From contig JAYQTT010000003.1 of the NCBI GenBank assembly GCA_038147495.1, forward strand, positions 124,001 through 188,000: DNA of 64,000 bases. Reading direction: 5' to 3'. The notes under the pieces were generated by a model that was not told the origin of the DNA, searched no databases, and saw only the letters and a program-made list of their open reading frames with translations. This DNA is from MED-G116 sp038147495 (lineage in GTDB: Bacteria; Pseudomonadota; Alphaproteobacteria; Puniceispirillales; Puniceispirillaceae). The translations under genes and the position numbers were made by a program. Positions 17,076 to 25,326 of the stretch are shown piece by piece (the stretch's first letter is position 1; every line of letters begins with the position of its first letter).

Positions 17076-18229
17076 TATCCCTCTCCCTCAACACGACCAT
17101 TTTCATCAAAATGCAATTCTGGTGGCAGGCTGATTTCTGGTTCTGCGAGAACCTCCCCGCGATCTATACGGTAGACATAGGCCAATATAATGGCCACCGC
17201 ATTATACAGACCCTCTGCAATTTCCTCGCCAATATTGCTGGTGAAGTAAAGCGCCCGTGCAAGAAGCGGTATCCGCAATGTACGGACCTTGGCTTCAGCC
17301 GCTCTTTCAATAATCTGTTCGGCAATCTTGCCCTTGCCCATGGCAATGACAGTTGGCGCACCAGCGTCGCCTGCCTCATATTTCAAAGCGACAGCAAAAT
17401 GCGTCGGGTTGGTGATCACCGCAGTTGCCGATGGGACATTATCCAGAGCTTCGCGCTGGCGACCACCCTCGGCCGCCTGCTGCATCTGCATACGTCTGAT
17501 TTTGGCCTTGACCTCTGGCGAGCCTTCGGTCTGCTTGAACTCGTCTTTCAATTCCTTGAGGGTCATCCGCAATGACTGGATGTGCGTATGCCGCTGCCAC
17601 GCGTAATCAATTGCCGCAATGATCAGCAACGCAACAAGCATGGCACCAATCAAAATCGGGAAAATATCACCAATCTTGCCCAAGGCAGACCCGAGCGTTC
17701 CGCTGGTAAGATTTATCACCGTTGGCAAATGCGAATAGATTACTAGCGCACCGATACCAAATAGCGAGACCACTTTCAAAATCGCCTTGGCGAGCTCAAC
17801 CAACCCCTTCATGGAAAACATCCGCTTCAAGCCTGAAAGCAGATTGATGCGGCTGGCCTTAAATTCCATGGATTTTGGGGCAAAATTGATGCCGCCGACA
17901 GCCACCTGCGTCAGCAAAGAAACAATCAGCAGTGGAATACCAACAACCAGGGTTGTCAGAATAACCAGCCAGAAGCCGTAACGAAGCCGATCAACTCCAA
18001 AGCTGCGGATATCATCGACTTTGTCAAAATTGAACAGACCGCCCCACATTTCCAGAATCTCTGGAACCACCTGACCAAGCGCAAGCATCAGCACCAGCCC
18101 CATGCCGAGGCTGGTAAAGACAAACATCTCTTTTGAGGTCAGAACCTTGCCATCCTCGGCAGCTTTATCAAGCTTCCGTTGGGAGGGTTCTTCGGTTTTT
18201 TCCTGACCGTCTTCTGATTCCTCAGCCAC
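17075..18229 (-). CDS. flhB: Flagellar type III export protein FlhB
   Basis: A 384-residue FlhB, the substrate-specificity switch of the flagellar export apparatus. A hydrophilic N-terminus (EDGQEKTEEPSQRKLDKA) is followed by four membrane spans (about 30-210) and a cytoplasmic domain with the self-cleavage motif NPTH at about 274-277. The N-terminus overlaps fliR by eight bases. With FliP, FliQ and FliR it forms the export gate; FlhA is not in this window. FliK and FlhB together time the switch from hook to filament export. Confidence 0.96.
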   Translation of the reverse strand: MAEESEDGQEKTEEPSQRKLDKAAEDGKVLTSKEMFVFTSLGMGLVLMLALGQVVPEILEMWGGLFNFDKVDDIRSFGVDRLRYGFWLVILTTLVVGIPLLIVSLLTQVAVGGINFAPKSMEFKASRINLLSGLKRMFSMKGLVELAKAILKVVSLFGIGALVIYSHLPTVINLTSGTLGSALGKIGDIFPILIGAMLVALLIIAAIDYAWQRHTHIQSLRMTLKELKDEFKQTEGSPEVKAKIRRMQMQQAAEGGRQREALDNVPSATAVITNPTHFAVALKYEAGDAGAPTVIAMGKGKIAEQIIERAAEAKVRTLRIPLLARALYFTSNIGEEIAEGLYNAVAIILAYVYRIDRGEVLAEPEISLPPELHFDENGRVEGEG

Positions 18230-19043
18230 CCGGCATCTCCATGATCATGGTTTGAAGAACAGCAAGCGAGTCATCAATCAATTGAACCATACTGCTGCCA
18301 AAACCGGCGGTTGAGAAATACAGCAGGATAAACACAGCAAGCAGCGAAATGGGAAAACCGAATGAAAACAGATTCAATTGCGGTGCAGATTTGGTGATGA
18401 TGCCAATGGATATGTTGATCATCAGCAAAACCATGGCAATCGGCAACATGATGATTGTTGCGGCAACGAACATCATGCCGGCAGCATTGACCCCCGCCCC
18501 AATGAGAACTTGCGGGGCAACCGAGGCACCGATTGGCAGAATGTCATAGGATTCCATCAAAGTGGCAATTGCCACCAAATGTCCGTCAACTGACAGAAAC
18601 AAGACTGTCAGAAATAGATAGAGCGTCTGACTGACAACCGGCGTCTGGCCACCTGTTTGCGGATCAACCTGCGCCGCAAATCCAAGGCCAGCTGCTGTGG
18701 CGATCTTTTCACCTGACAGCATCACCGCAGAAAACAGGATCGTCAGAACCAAACCCGCCGTGAGGCCAATTCCAACCTCGACCAGCATCATCATCACACC
18801 GATCGGCGAGGTAATCACCGTGGTGTCAATATTTGGCAATTGCACCGCCACAACGGCGGTGATTGAGAGTGCCAATACAATGCGGACCTGCAACGGCAAC
18901 CAACGGGCGCCAAACAAAGGCGCCGCAATGAGAAAGGACCCAATCCGCAGACTTGCCACAAAATAATGCAGCAAAAGATCGACCACAAATTGCAGGTCGA
19001 CGCCTGGAAGTCCTGCCATTGATGGTGCCGCAAGTCCAAGCAT
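18222..19043 (-). CDS. fliR: Flagellar export gate protein FliR
   Basis: A 273-residue FliR with about six hydrophobic segments spread along the chain (for example RIVLALSITAVVAVQL and MFVAATIIMLPIAMVLLMIN), matching family length of 255-270. It packs with FliP5 and FliQ4 to form the core of the export gate. It starts six bases after fliQ and overlaps flhB by eight, so fliQ-fliR-flhB are tightly coupled. Confidence 0.95.
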   Translation of the reverse strand: MLGLAAPSMAGLPGVDLQFVVDLLLHYFVASLRIGSFLIAAPLFGARWLPLQVRIVLALSITAVVAVQLPNIDTTVITSPIGVMMMLVEVGIGLTAGLVLTILFSAVMLSGEKIATAAGLGFAAQVDPQTGGQTPVVSQTLYLFLTVLFLSVDGHLVAIATLMESYDILPIGASVAPQVLIGAGVNAAGMMFVAATIIMLPIAMVLLMINISIGIITKSAPQLNLFSFGFPISLLAVFILLYFSTAGFGSSMVQLIDDSLAVLQTMIMEMPGG

Positions 19044-19049
19044 GGCGCG

Positions 19050-19316
19050 CTAGCTCAATCTCGAAATCTGGTCAAAAATGAAAGCAAAATAGTTGGACAG
19101 CTGCGTCAGCATAAAGGTCGACAACAGGCCGAATGTCATCACCACGATCACCAGCTTCGGGACAAAGCTGAGCGTCATTTCATTGATCGATGTCGCCGCC
19201 TGAATGATACCGATCACCAAACCCACAGCCAGCGCTACGGCAAGCAACGGACCTGCAGCCAGAATGATCTGCCAAAAAGCGATGCGCAGAAATTCCACAT
19301 TTGCATCAAAACCCAT
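19050..19316 (-). CDS. fliQ: Flagellar export gate protein FliQ
   Basis: An 88-residue FliQ with two hydrophobic helices (about 16-38 and 52-75) and the typical GIIQAATSINEMTLSFVPK loop between them. ATG 19316 is used, ten bases after AGGAG; the GTG at 19325 sits almost on the ribosome site. It is part of the fliOPQR-flhB run. Confidence 0.95.
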   Translation of the reverse strand: MGFDANVEFLRIAFWQIILAAGPLLAVALAVGLVIGIIQAATSINEMTLSFVPKLVIVVMTFGLLSTFMLTQLSNYFAFIFDQISRLS

Positions 19317-19374
19317 TTTATTCACGCTCCTGTCAGAGGTCTCTGTCTTTGTTGATCAGCCGGATTGCCTGATG

Positions 19375-20160
19375 TCATCCGCTGGCATAGGTCGCAACAA
19401 GCGATCCAACGGTCATCGCCCATCCATCAACCAATACGAAAAGCAGCAATTTGAAGGGAAGCGACACCAGCATCGGGCTCAGCATCATCATACCAAGTGA
19501 CATCAGGATTGATGCGATCACCATATCGATGACGAGAAACGGCAAAAACAACAGAAACCCGATCTGAAAGGCCGTTTTCAGTTCAGATGTGATAAATGCC
19601 GGCAGCAGAACGCTCAATGGCACTTCCTCTGGCGAATCATAAGCCTTATCACCCGCCATTTCGGTAAACATCACGAGGTCATTCACCCTTGTATTGTTGA
19701 TCAGAAAATCCTTCATCACATTGGCGCCATTGACCAAAGCCGCTTCAGCCGGCATTTGCCCATCCAGATAAGGCGAAATAACGGCGCTGTTCAGCTCGGT
19801 AAAAGTGGGAGCCATGATGAACAGGGTCAAAAACAGGGCGATTGCAACAAGCACCTGATTAGGTGGTGTCTGCTGTGTTCCCATCGCCTGACGCAGGATC
19901 GACAAGACAATGATCACACGCGTAAAAGATGTCATGCCAAGCACCAGTGATGGCAACACCGTGAGGGCCGTCATCAAGGCAAGAATTTGCAACGACAATG
20001 AATATGTGGTTCCCCCATCCGCCGCGTTATTGATGTTAAACGCAGGGATGCCAGCACCCATGTCCTGGGCCAATGCCGGGCTTGCTGCCAGACACAACAA
20101 ACCAAAACAGCCTGCGATGGCTGCGAAAGTCAGGGTTTTCATCTTTTGTCCGCCCTTCAT
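19375..20160 (-). CDS. fliP: Flagellar export gate protein FliP
   Basis: A 261-residue FliP with a cleavable signal peptide (KTLTFAAIAGCFGLLCLAAS, cleavage after ALA) and four membrane spans. The family block LGMTSFTRVIIVLSILRQAM and the LGTQQTPPNQVL-like segment (MGTQQTPPNQVLVAIALFLT) are intact. Its ATG overlaps the fliO stop as ATGA; a second ATG six codons downstream is possible. It forms the pentameric core of the export gate. Confidence 0.96.
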   Translation of the reverse strand: MKGGQKMKTLTFAAIAGCFGLLCLAASPALAQDMGAGIPAFNINNAADGGTTYSLSLQILALMTALTVLPSLVLGMTSFTRVIIVLSILRQAMGTQQTPPNQVLVAIALFLTLFIMAPTFTELNSAVISPYLDGQMPAEAALVNGANVMKDFLINNTRVNDLVMFTEMAGDKAYDSPEEVPLSVLLPAFITSELKTAFQIGFLLFLPFLVIDMVIASILMSLGMMMLSPMLVSLPFKLLLFVLVDGWAMTVGSLVATYASG

Positions 20161-20633
20161 TTGCCGAGACCCAATGACGGGTTGCGGCGGCGCGCTTCGG
20201 CGATGGCACTGGCGATATCATCAATTCTGGCGGCGTCGCTCCGCGCTGAAGGCTTGGACTCGTTCGTGGTTGGACGGGCTACGGGTTTGGCAGGTGCTGG
20301 TCTTTTTTCTACCACCGGCGTTTTGACAGGTTGCTGAATCTCGCTCAGGGTCAGCGGCGCTTGTGCAGCGTCCGCTGTGTTGATGGGAAGCATGGTTGCC
20401 TGATGCCCCTTGCCCGTATGGATCATCACTGTCTGGCCATCAACTTCGACAAGATGTAGACGTTGCTGCGGGGTTAGGGCAAGATCCTCAACAAGGCGAA
20501 TTCGCTTGGCGCGATGGATCTGTTTCGAGAGCCCGCCGCGGAACCGGCGCACAAAGAAAAGCGCCACCAGTAACAGCAGCAAAAAGGCCGATATGACGAT
20601 GATCTGATAGGGCTGGACCGCGTCAACAGTCAT
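20157..20633 (-). CDS. fliO: Flagellar biosynthesis protein FliO
   Basis: A 158-residue FliO, the chaperone-like factor for FliP assembly. One membrane span near the N-terminus (about 10-30, IIVISAFLLLLLVALFFV) is followed by a cytoplasmic domain with the FliO pattern RIRLVEDLALTPQQRLHLVE. ATG 20633 follows GGAG; an upstream GTG at 20648 is poorly supported. A near-perfect sigma-54 promoter lies about 40 bases upstream, so fliOPQR-flhB can be transcribed separately from fliN. Confidence 0.9.
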   Translation of the reverse strand: MTVDAVQPYQIIVISAFLLLLLVALFFVRRFRGGLSKQIHRAKRIRLVEDLALTPQQRLHLVEVDGQTVMIHTGKGHQATMLPINTADAAQAPLTLSEIQQPVKTPVVEKRPAPAKPVARPTTNESKPSARSDAARIDDIASAIAEARRRNPSLGLGK

Positions 20634-20671
20634 TGGGGACTCCATCACACAATATTAGGTGATGAAATCAA

Positions 20672-20688
20672 GGCAAGGCGCGTGCCAA
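20672..20688 (-). promoter_or_regulatory. Sigma-54 promoter of fliO-fliPQR-flhB
   Basis: TTGGCACGCGCCTTGCC is a near-perfect consensus: TTGGCACG, N4, TTGC. The predicted start near 20661 leaves a leader of about 28 bases to fliO. Confidence 0.85.
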
Positions 20689-20832
20689 ATACAGGCCGCA
20701 CCACTCAACTAATTGTAACTATCTGTTTTAAGTGGGAATTATATAGATTATTTTGCCCGCTGCCGATGCCGCGACAAGATTGTCAACTTACCTGACAGCT
20801 GGCGGACAAGACGCGTCGGAATTCTGACGCGC

Positions 20833-21174
20833 CTAAAGAGACTCCATCCGCTTTTCCGGCGCAACAATCTCAGAGAACCGCACGCCAAAACGCTCGCCCA
20901 CCATGACGACCTCACCCTTGGCGATCATTGTGCCATTGGCAAGAATATCCAGCGGATCACCAGCCAGTCGATCAAGCTCAATAACCGAACCTTCATTCAG
21001 TCGTAGCAAATCCCTGATCTTGATTTCGGCATTGCCCACCTCAACCGTCAGAACAACGTCAATGTTCTCCAACAGCCGCATATTTTCTATGCTAATACGG
21101 TCCGATGGCTTTGCCGCACCTTTATCTTCTGCGGGCTGTTCTGCGCCTTCAGCAGCTTCTGTTTCATCAGACAT
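20833..21174 (-). CDS. fliN: Flagellar motor switch protein FliN
   Basis: A 113-residue FliN. An acidic, disordered N-terminus (about 1-28) precedes the C-ring SpoA domain, with IDVVLTVEVGNAEIKIRDLL and GEVVMVGERFGVRFSEIV as recognisable core strands. It builds the base of the C-ring with FliM and helps dock the export ATPase complex through FliH. It lies 105 bases after fliM. Confidence 0.95.
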   Translation of the reverse strand: MSDETEAAEGAEQPAEDKGAAKPSDRISIENMRLLENIDVVLTVEVGNAEIKIRDLLRLNEGSVIELDRLAGDPLDILANGTMIAKGEVVMVGERFGVRFSEIVAPEKRMESL

Positions 21175-21279
21175 CGATCTTTCCTTTCACATTCCAGCCG
21201 GCCTTCACCGGTTCAAGATCATAATTTCAAGTGTCATCCAATCGTACGACACCGAAAAGCAGCGGCCATCAGGCCATGT

Positions 21280-22248
21280 TTATACCAGACGTTTGGTGAG
21301 GCTTATTGCGGCCTGTCCCCCGACCTCACCAAGTTCACCCGAATAAAATGGACGGTTCTCAATCAGAACCTCAACGCCCTCTCCAATATTGATTGGGAAA
21401 ACGTCACCCTTCTTCAGATGGATAAGCCTATTCATTGAAACGGTTGGCTCGCTGAGCCGGGTTGTCATCGACAATGGGATCTCAAGAACGGCGCGCTCCA
21501 TCCGTTCGCGCCATGTCTGATCATCATTGGCCTTGTCGCTCTGCACCCGAGATCGCAACAGTGCGGCAATCGGCTTCAAGGTCTGCAACGGATAGATCAC
21601 GTCAAAGCTGGCAGCATCAATATTTGGCAACTGCACCACAAACGAACATATGATCACCAGATCACCGCCATCGACAAACGAGGCAAATTGCGGATTAACC
21701 TCACGGCTACTGTACTGAACCGAGATTTCCATCAGATCGCGCCACGCGGTTTCCAGCGTTTCATTCAGACCGGAACTGACAATCTCAATGATCCGCTCCT
21801 CGGTGGCGGTAAATTCGGAACGGCTGATGTTAAGCTGTTTGATTTTTCCACCATAATAGGAGTTGGTCAGAACCGAGATGAATGTCGGCGCCAGCACGGT
21901 GAGCATGTTGCCACGCAGCTCTTCGATACGGCTGATGTTCAGGCTCATGAAGTTTTCGATACCGGCAGTGTATTCATCAAAGGTTTTCACCTCCGGCGGA
22001 AATGACGAGATGCGTGGCTGAATCCGCAACATCGGCAAAAACACCTGCCGGGCCATTCTGGCAAACCGCTCATTGATCATTCGCAGCGCATAATAGTCGC
22101 CAAGCAACGACAAATCGTCCGACCCAAACTGAAATGGCCTTACGTCTTTCAGCTCTGCATCAATCGTTGGGGTTGGACTGTCGTCCGCACTCAGCCCCTC
22201 GATCAGTGCATTCACCTCATCGCTGCTTAATTTTCGGGTCGATGCCAC
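21280..22248 (-). CDS. fliM: Flagellar motor switch protein FliM
   Basis: A 322-residue FliM. The N-terminal segment KLSSDEVNALIEGLS takes the place of the CheY-binding EIDALL motif. The middle CheC-like domain contacts FliG and the C-terminal SpoA domain contacts FliN. No GGxG-like loop anomaly was noticed. A poorly conserved N-terminal CheY-binding motif is the main variation. Confidence 0.95.
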   Translation of the reverse strand: MASTRKLSSDEVNALIEGLSADDSPTPTIDAELKDVRPFQFGSDDLSLLGDYYALRMINERFARMARQVFLPMLRIQPRISSFPPEVKTFDEYTAGIENFMSLNISRIEELRGNMLTVLAPTFISVLTNSYYGGKIKQLNISRSEFTATEERIIEIVSSGLNETLETAWRDLMEISVQYSSREVNPQFASFVDGGDLVIICSFVVQLPNIDAASFDVIYPLQTLKPIAALLRSRVQSDKANDDQTWRERMERAVLEIPLSMTTRLSEPTVSMNRLIHLKKGDVFPINIGEGVEVLIENRPFYSGELGEVGGQAAISLTKRLV

Positions 22249-22288
22249 GATGCCACCTTTCCACGAATTCCCAATTCCAAATCACCAT

Positions 22289-22324
22289 GACCTGTCGCCC
22301 GCCCTATCATGGCAACGACAGGTC
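22289..22324. repeat. Inverted repeat between fliL and fliM
   Basis: GACCTGTCG and CGACAGGTC form a perfect 9-bp inverted repeat around an 18-base loop, in the 87 bases separating fliL from fliM. No T-run follows on the transcribed strand, so an RNA-stabilising hairpin or attenuating structure is more likely than a terminator. Confidence 0.6.
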
Positions 22325-22335
22325 TATCTATCATC

Positions 22336-22911
22336 CTATTGCAACACAAATGAAGTGAAATGCACTTCTTCAATGCCGCCAAAACCTTCCAAGGCATCGA
22401 GCTTTGTGTTGAGACCGTCGCGCAAGGCAGTCGCAAGTGTTTCACGTCCGGTCTGACCACGCACATCGTCTTCGGTAAAGTTGCTGATCACGCCAAGAAT
22501 GACTGACCGCAGCGCAAGCTGGTGAGCTTCAACATTGGCCATCACAGTATCATCATATTGCGTGGATACGCCGACACCGATTTGCAGCATCTTGCGAGAC
22601 CCCTGCAAATTGGTTGTGAAAGTACCGGCAAATTCATGATAGATCGTCTCGAACACTTCTTCTTCAGGCGCATCCTTTGACTGTTTTTGAGGTGTTGCAT
22701 TGTCCGCAGCCGCTTCGGCTTCAGCACGTTCCTGCATCTTGCGCTCAATGATTTCCTCAATCTGCTCTGACGGGTCTGGCTGGGCCGAGGCAAAAACCAG
22801 ATAACCAACGCCCAATCCAATGCCAACCAGCACGATGCCAGCGCCACCGAAGATGAGTATCTTTTTGACCAGGCCGCCTTTGCCGCCCTCTTCTGCTTCG
22901 TTTTCAGCCAT
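22336..22911 (-). CDS. fliL: Flagellar basal-body protein FliL
   Basis: A 191-residue FliL: a short cytoplasmic start, one membrane span (about 18-38, ILIFGGAGIVLVGIGLGVGY), an acidic Glu/Ala-rich periplasmic linker (about 42-85) and the stomatin-like C-terminal domain ending in VHFTSFVLQ. FliL rings surround stator units and increase torque. It sits directly upstream of fliM, as is usual. Confidence 0.94.
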   Translation of the reverse strand: MAENEAEEGGKGGLVKKILIFGGAGIVLVGIGLGVGYLVFASAQPDPSEQIEEIIERKMQERAEAEAAADNATPQKQSKDAPEEEVFETIYHEFAGTFTTNLQGSRKMLQIGVGVSTQYDDTVMANVEAHQLALRSVILGVISNFTEDDVRGQTGRETLATALRDGLNTKLDALEGFGGIEEVHFTSFVLQ

Positions 22912-22938
22912 TGTCCATTCCTTTGTTTGACAACATCA

Positions 22939-24822
22939 TCATGCCAGAACGTTCAACACCGCCGTTTCACCCGGAGACAGCGCATCGACAGCATCAATCT
23001 GTGCCATGTCATCGCTGTCTATCTTATCCGTCGACAGTCTATTACCTTGTTCTGAATTTTTACCATCTTTATTAGCATTCTGCCCAGCGGTTTGCTGGTC
23101 GAATGCGGTCTGCGATCCTGATCCATCTCCACCGGCACCGGCATCGCCATCAATCAATGATGCCGAGGTTTGCAAGTTTGCAAGGCGCATACCCGCCTGA
23201 TCAAACATTTGCGCCAGTTGTGCGCGGGAGTCCTGAAGCAACGATGCCGCTTGCAGCGTATCTGCGGCAACACGGATGGACGCTCGCCCACCGCGTAATG
23301 TCATGCTGACATGAAGCCGGCCCATATGCCGTGGTTCAAGAACAATTTTGATGTCCCCACCACCCTGGCGCAGCGTTGTCTGCAACTGGCGGACCATAGT
23401 GTCGGCCCACCCCTTTTGCTGGACGTTCAGACGATAGGCTTCGGTTTTCTCGGCGGCATTACCTTTCGCATCGGCAGACACAAAGGCCTGCTGTTCACGC
23501 CCGGATTGCCCGCCTTGCTGACCAGCATTTTGTTGATTGGTTTGCGCGTTCACTTGTGACTGCATAACGGCCTCACCAGCATCATCGACAAATGTCATAC
23601 GCAGATGATCACCATTGACAACCTTGCCACTCACCATATGTGGCGCTCTTTCCGGCGATGCGGCGGCATCCAAAGGATCCTTGGCACCTGTTTTCAGCGC
23701 CATCATCTCCTTTTGTCCCGCCTGCGGCGTCAACAATTGACGGTCACGTGACATCAGAGGGTTTTCGGAATCTTGCTCTGTCTGAGGCACCAGCCCTTCA
23801 GACGGCTTTAACAGCATTTTTGCACTGTTATCTCCAGCACCAAGCATGTCACGTGATGCAACATCACCGGCTTGCGGCGGCACATTCGCATTGGATGGGC
23901 GTGTGGGGTCAAGCGGCGGCGTGCCATCGGCCATCACCGGGCCTTGAATATGCCGGGCCACTTCCGGGACCACCGGCCCCTGAGCATTGGCCTGTGGCGG
24001 CCCCTGTATCAAACGGGCAAGCGCGGGTGCCACGGGGCCTCTACCATTAGCTTGCGGCGGCCCCTGGACCAGAGTTGGCGCCTGATCCGGATTAACCATT
24101 GCTGCAGGAACAGCATTCACAATGTCACCACTGGCCAAGATAATAGGTGCTGTTTCCGCCGCCAACACCTTGTCACGGGCGGCATCTGCAATGTCTGCTG
24201 TGGCCATAGCTGTAGCAAGATTAGCTTCAGATGTAAGCATCTTATCTACTGGATCCACTGGATCTACTGGATCTGCCGGTGATGTTGATGGGGCAATCAC
24301 CGCGGCACGGAGTTGCTTCACTAGGTCTGAAACAGGGTTGATTTCGCCCTTATAGGCTGTTTTCTGCCGTGAACCCTCGTTTGTACTGACAAGCTGTCTT
24401 TGGCGAAGCACATTCGCTGCGTGCTGCACTATCGCGGCAACTTCATTGCCTGCTGGTGCCATCGGCATGTCACTGAACAGATCATTGTCAATCGGCTTGT
24501 CACCGGTTTTATCAGAACCAGAAGCTGTACCGGCCACCTGCTGAGCTGCAACAAGCAGCCGCGTCAAATCATCTGCTACACCACCGGCAAACAGTTGATC
24601 CTGATTAAATTCAACAGGCGTCAGCACATCTTTTTGGGTATCAGCGTGACCAGTGTGTGATGCTTTGGAAGCGTCAGCCATCTCCGGGTCAAGCTTGATT
24701 TGCGCGAACAAAGCAGAGAACAGGGCCAACGCCTCTGCCGATATTTCCCCGCCATTGGTTGATGTGCCTTCAACCGACTTGCCTCGTGCGATATTCGCCA
24801 TTTTTGCTTCGATCTGTGTCAT
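22939..24822 (-). CDS. fliK: Flagellar hook-length control protein FliK
   Basis: About 627 residues, longer than the usual 400 or so. The N-terminal ruler part is low-complexity, with PVDPVDPVDPVD from a 9-bp tandem repeat (24245-24279) and three imperfect QGPPQAN units (bases about 23940-24080). The C-terminal Flg_hook domain (about 480-570, LEPRHMGRLHVSMTLRGG) binds FlhB to switch export. ATG 24822 is preferred because the sigma-54 promoter at 24861-24877 would start RNA near 24850; an in-frame TTG at 24843 is an alternative. A longer ruler fits the very large hook protein of this system. Confidence 0.9.
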   Translation of the reverse strand: MTQIEAKMANIARGKSVEGTSTNGGEISAEALALFSALFAQIKLDPEMADASKASHTGHADTQKDVLTPVEFNQDQLFAGGVADDLTRLLVAAQQVAGTASGSDKTGDKPIDNDLFSDMPMAPAGNEVAAIVQHAANVLRQRQLVSTNEGSRQKTAYKGEINPVSDLVKQLRAAVIAPSTSPADPVDPVDPVDKMLTSEANLATAMATADIADAARDKVLAAETAPIILASGDIVNAVPAAMVNPDQAPTLVQGPPQANGRGPVAPALARLIQGPPQANAQGPVVPEVARHIQGPVMADGTPPLDPTRPSNANVPPQAGDVASRDMLGAGDNSAKMLLKPSEGLVPQTEQDSENPLMSRDRQLLTPQAGQKEMMALKTGAKDPLDAAASPERAPHMVSGKVVNGDHLRMTFVDDAGEAVMQSQVNAQTNQQNAGQQGGQSGREQQAFVSADAKGNAAEKTEAYRLNVQQKGWADTMVRQLQTTLRQGGGDIKIVLEPRHMGRLHVSMTLRGGRASIRVAADTLQAASLLQDSRAQLAQMFDQAGMRLANLQTSASLIDGDAGAGGDGSGSQTAFDQQTAGQNANKDGKNSEQGNRLSTDKIDSDDMAQIDAVDALSPGETAVLNVLA

Positions 24823-24854
24823 TTCAATCTCATCTGGACGCAAAATTCCGCAAG

Positions 24855-24908
24855 GCTTTCTGCAAAAACAATGCCATTAATCGACAAGAGGATGATTTTG
24901 CAGAAAGC
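24855..24908. repeat. 13-bp perfect inverted repeat around the fliK promoter
   Basis: GCTTTCTGCAAAA (24855-24867) is repeated inverted as TTTTGCAGAAAGC (24896-24908), directly after the fliJ stop. One arm contains the -12 element of the fliK sigma-54 promoter. The transcript from upstream would form a 13-bp hairpin here. Confidence 0.75.
24861..24877 (-). promoter_or_regulatory. Sigma-54 promoter of fliK
   Basis: ATGGCATTGTTTTTGCA has TGGCA at -24, TTGCA at -12 and exact GG-N10-GC spacing. The predicted start near 24850 leaves about 28 bases to ATG 24822. Confidence 0.68.
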
Positions 24909-24909
24909 G

Positions 24910-25326
24910 TCAGGCTTTGGGCTTGATGATCGGTGGCATCAATGCCGCCTGACGGTCCTCGGCGGCGGCGCGCTGCTGACGGCAATATTCATCGTGCCTT
25001 TCCATTGACCGCTTGTGACGATAACGCTCTTCGGCCATCACTGCCTGCTGTGCGCTCACTTCAGTTACCAGAAACTCGGACCTGTTGCTCATCGTGACGA
25101 GCTGTTCCTGAATTTGTCCGGCATACCAGTTTGCCGACCTGATATGCATGGCGGTTGTTGGTCCTGATTTTATGGCTGTTTCCTCGGCAATACCAGAAAG
25201 CTGGTCGCGGAGCGCATTGGTCCGGTCAAGCTCTTCGCGCAAGGTCTGCATGGCTTGGGTCTTCTTGACCATTAAAACCTTTTGTTTCATCGCCATGCGC
25301 TCAAAGATGGATTTTCGCTTTGCCAT
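24910..25326 (-). CDS. fliJ: Flagellar export protein FliJ
   Basis: A 138-residue, almost entirely helical, charged protein (two long antiparallel coiled-coil helices), as expected for FliJ, which inserts into the FliI ring and couples it to FlhA. Sequence conservation in the family is low, so the assignment rests on size, coiled coil and its position immediately after fliI (one-base overlap). Confidence 0.85.
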   Translation of the reverse strand: MAKRKSIFERMAMKQKVLMVKKTQAMQTLREELDRTNALRDQLSGIAEETAIKSGPTTAMHIRSANWYAGQIQEQLVTMSNRSEFLVTEVSAQQAVMAEERYRHKRSMERHDEYCRQQRAAAEDRQAALMPPIIKPKA

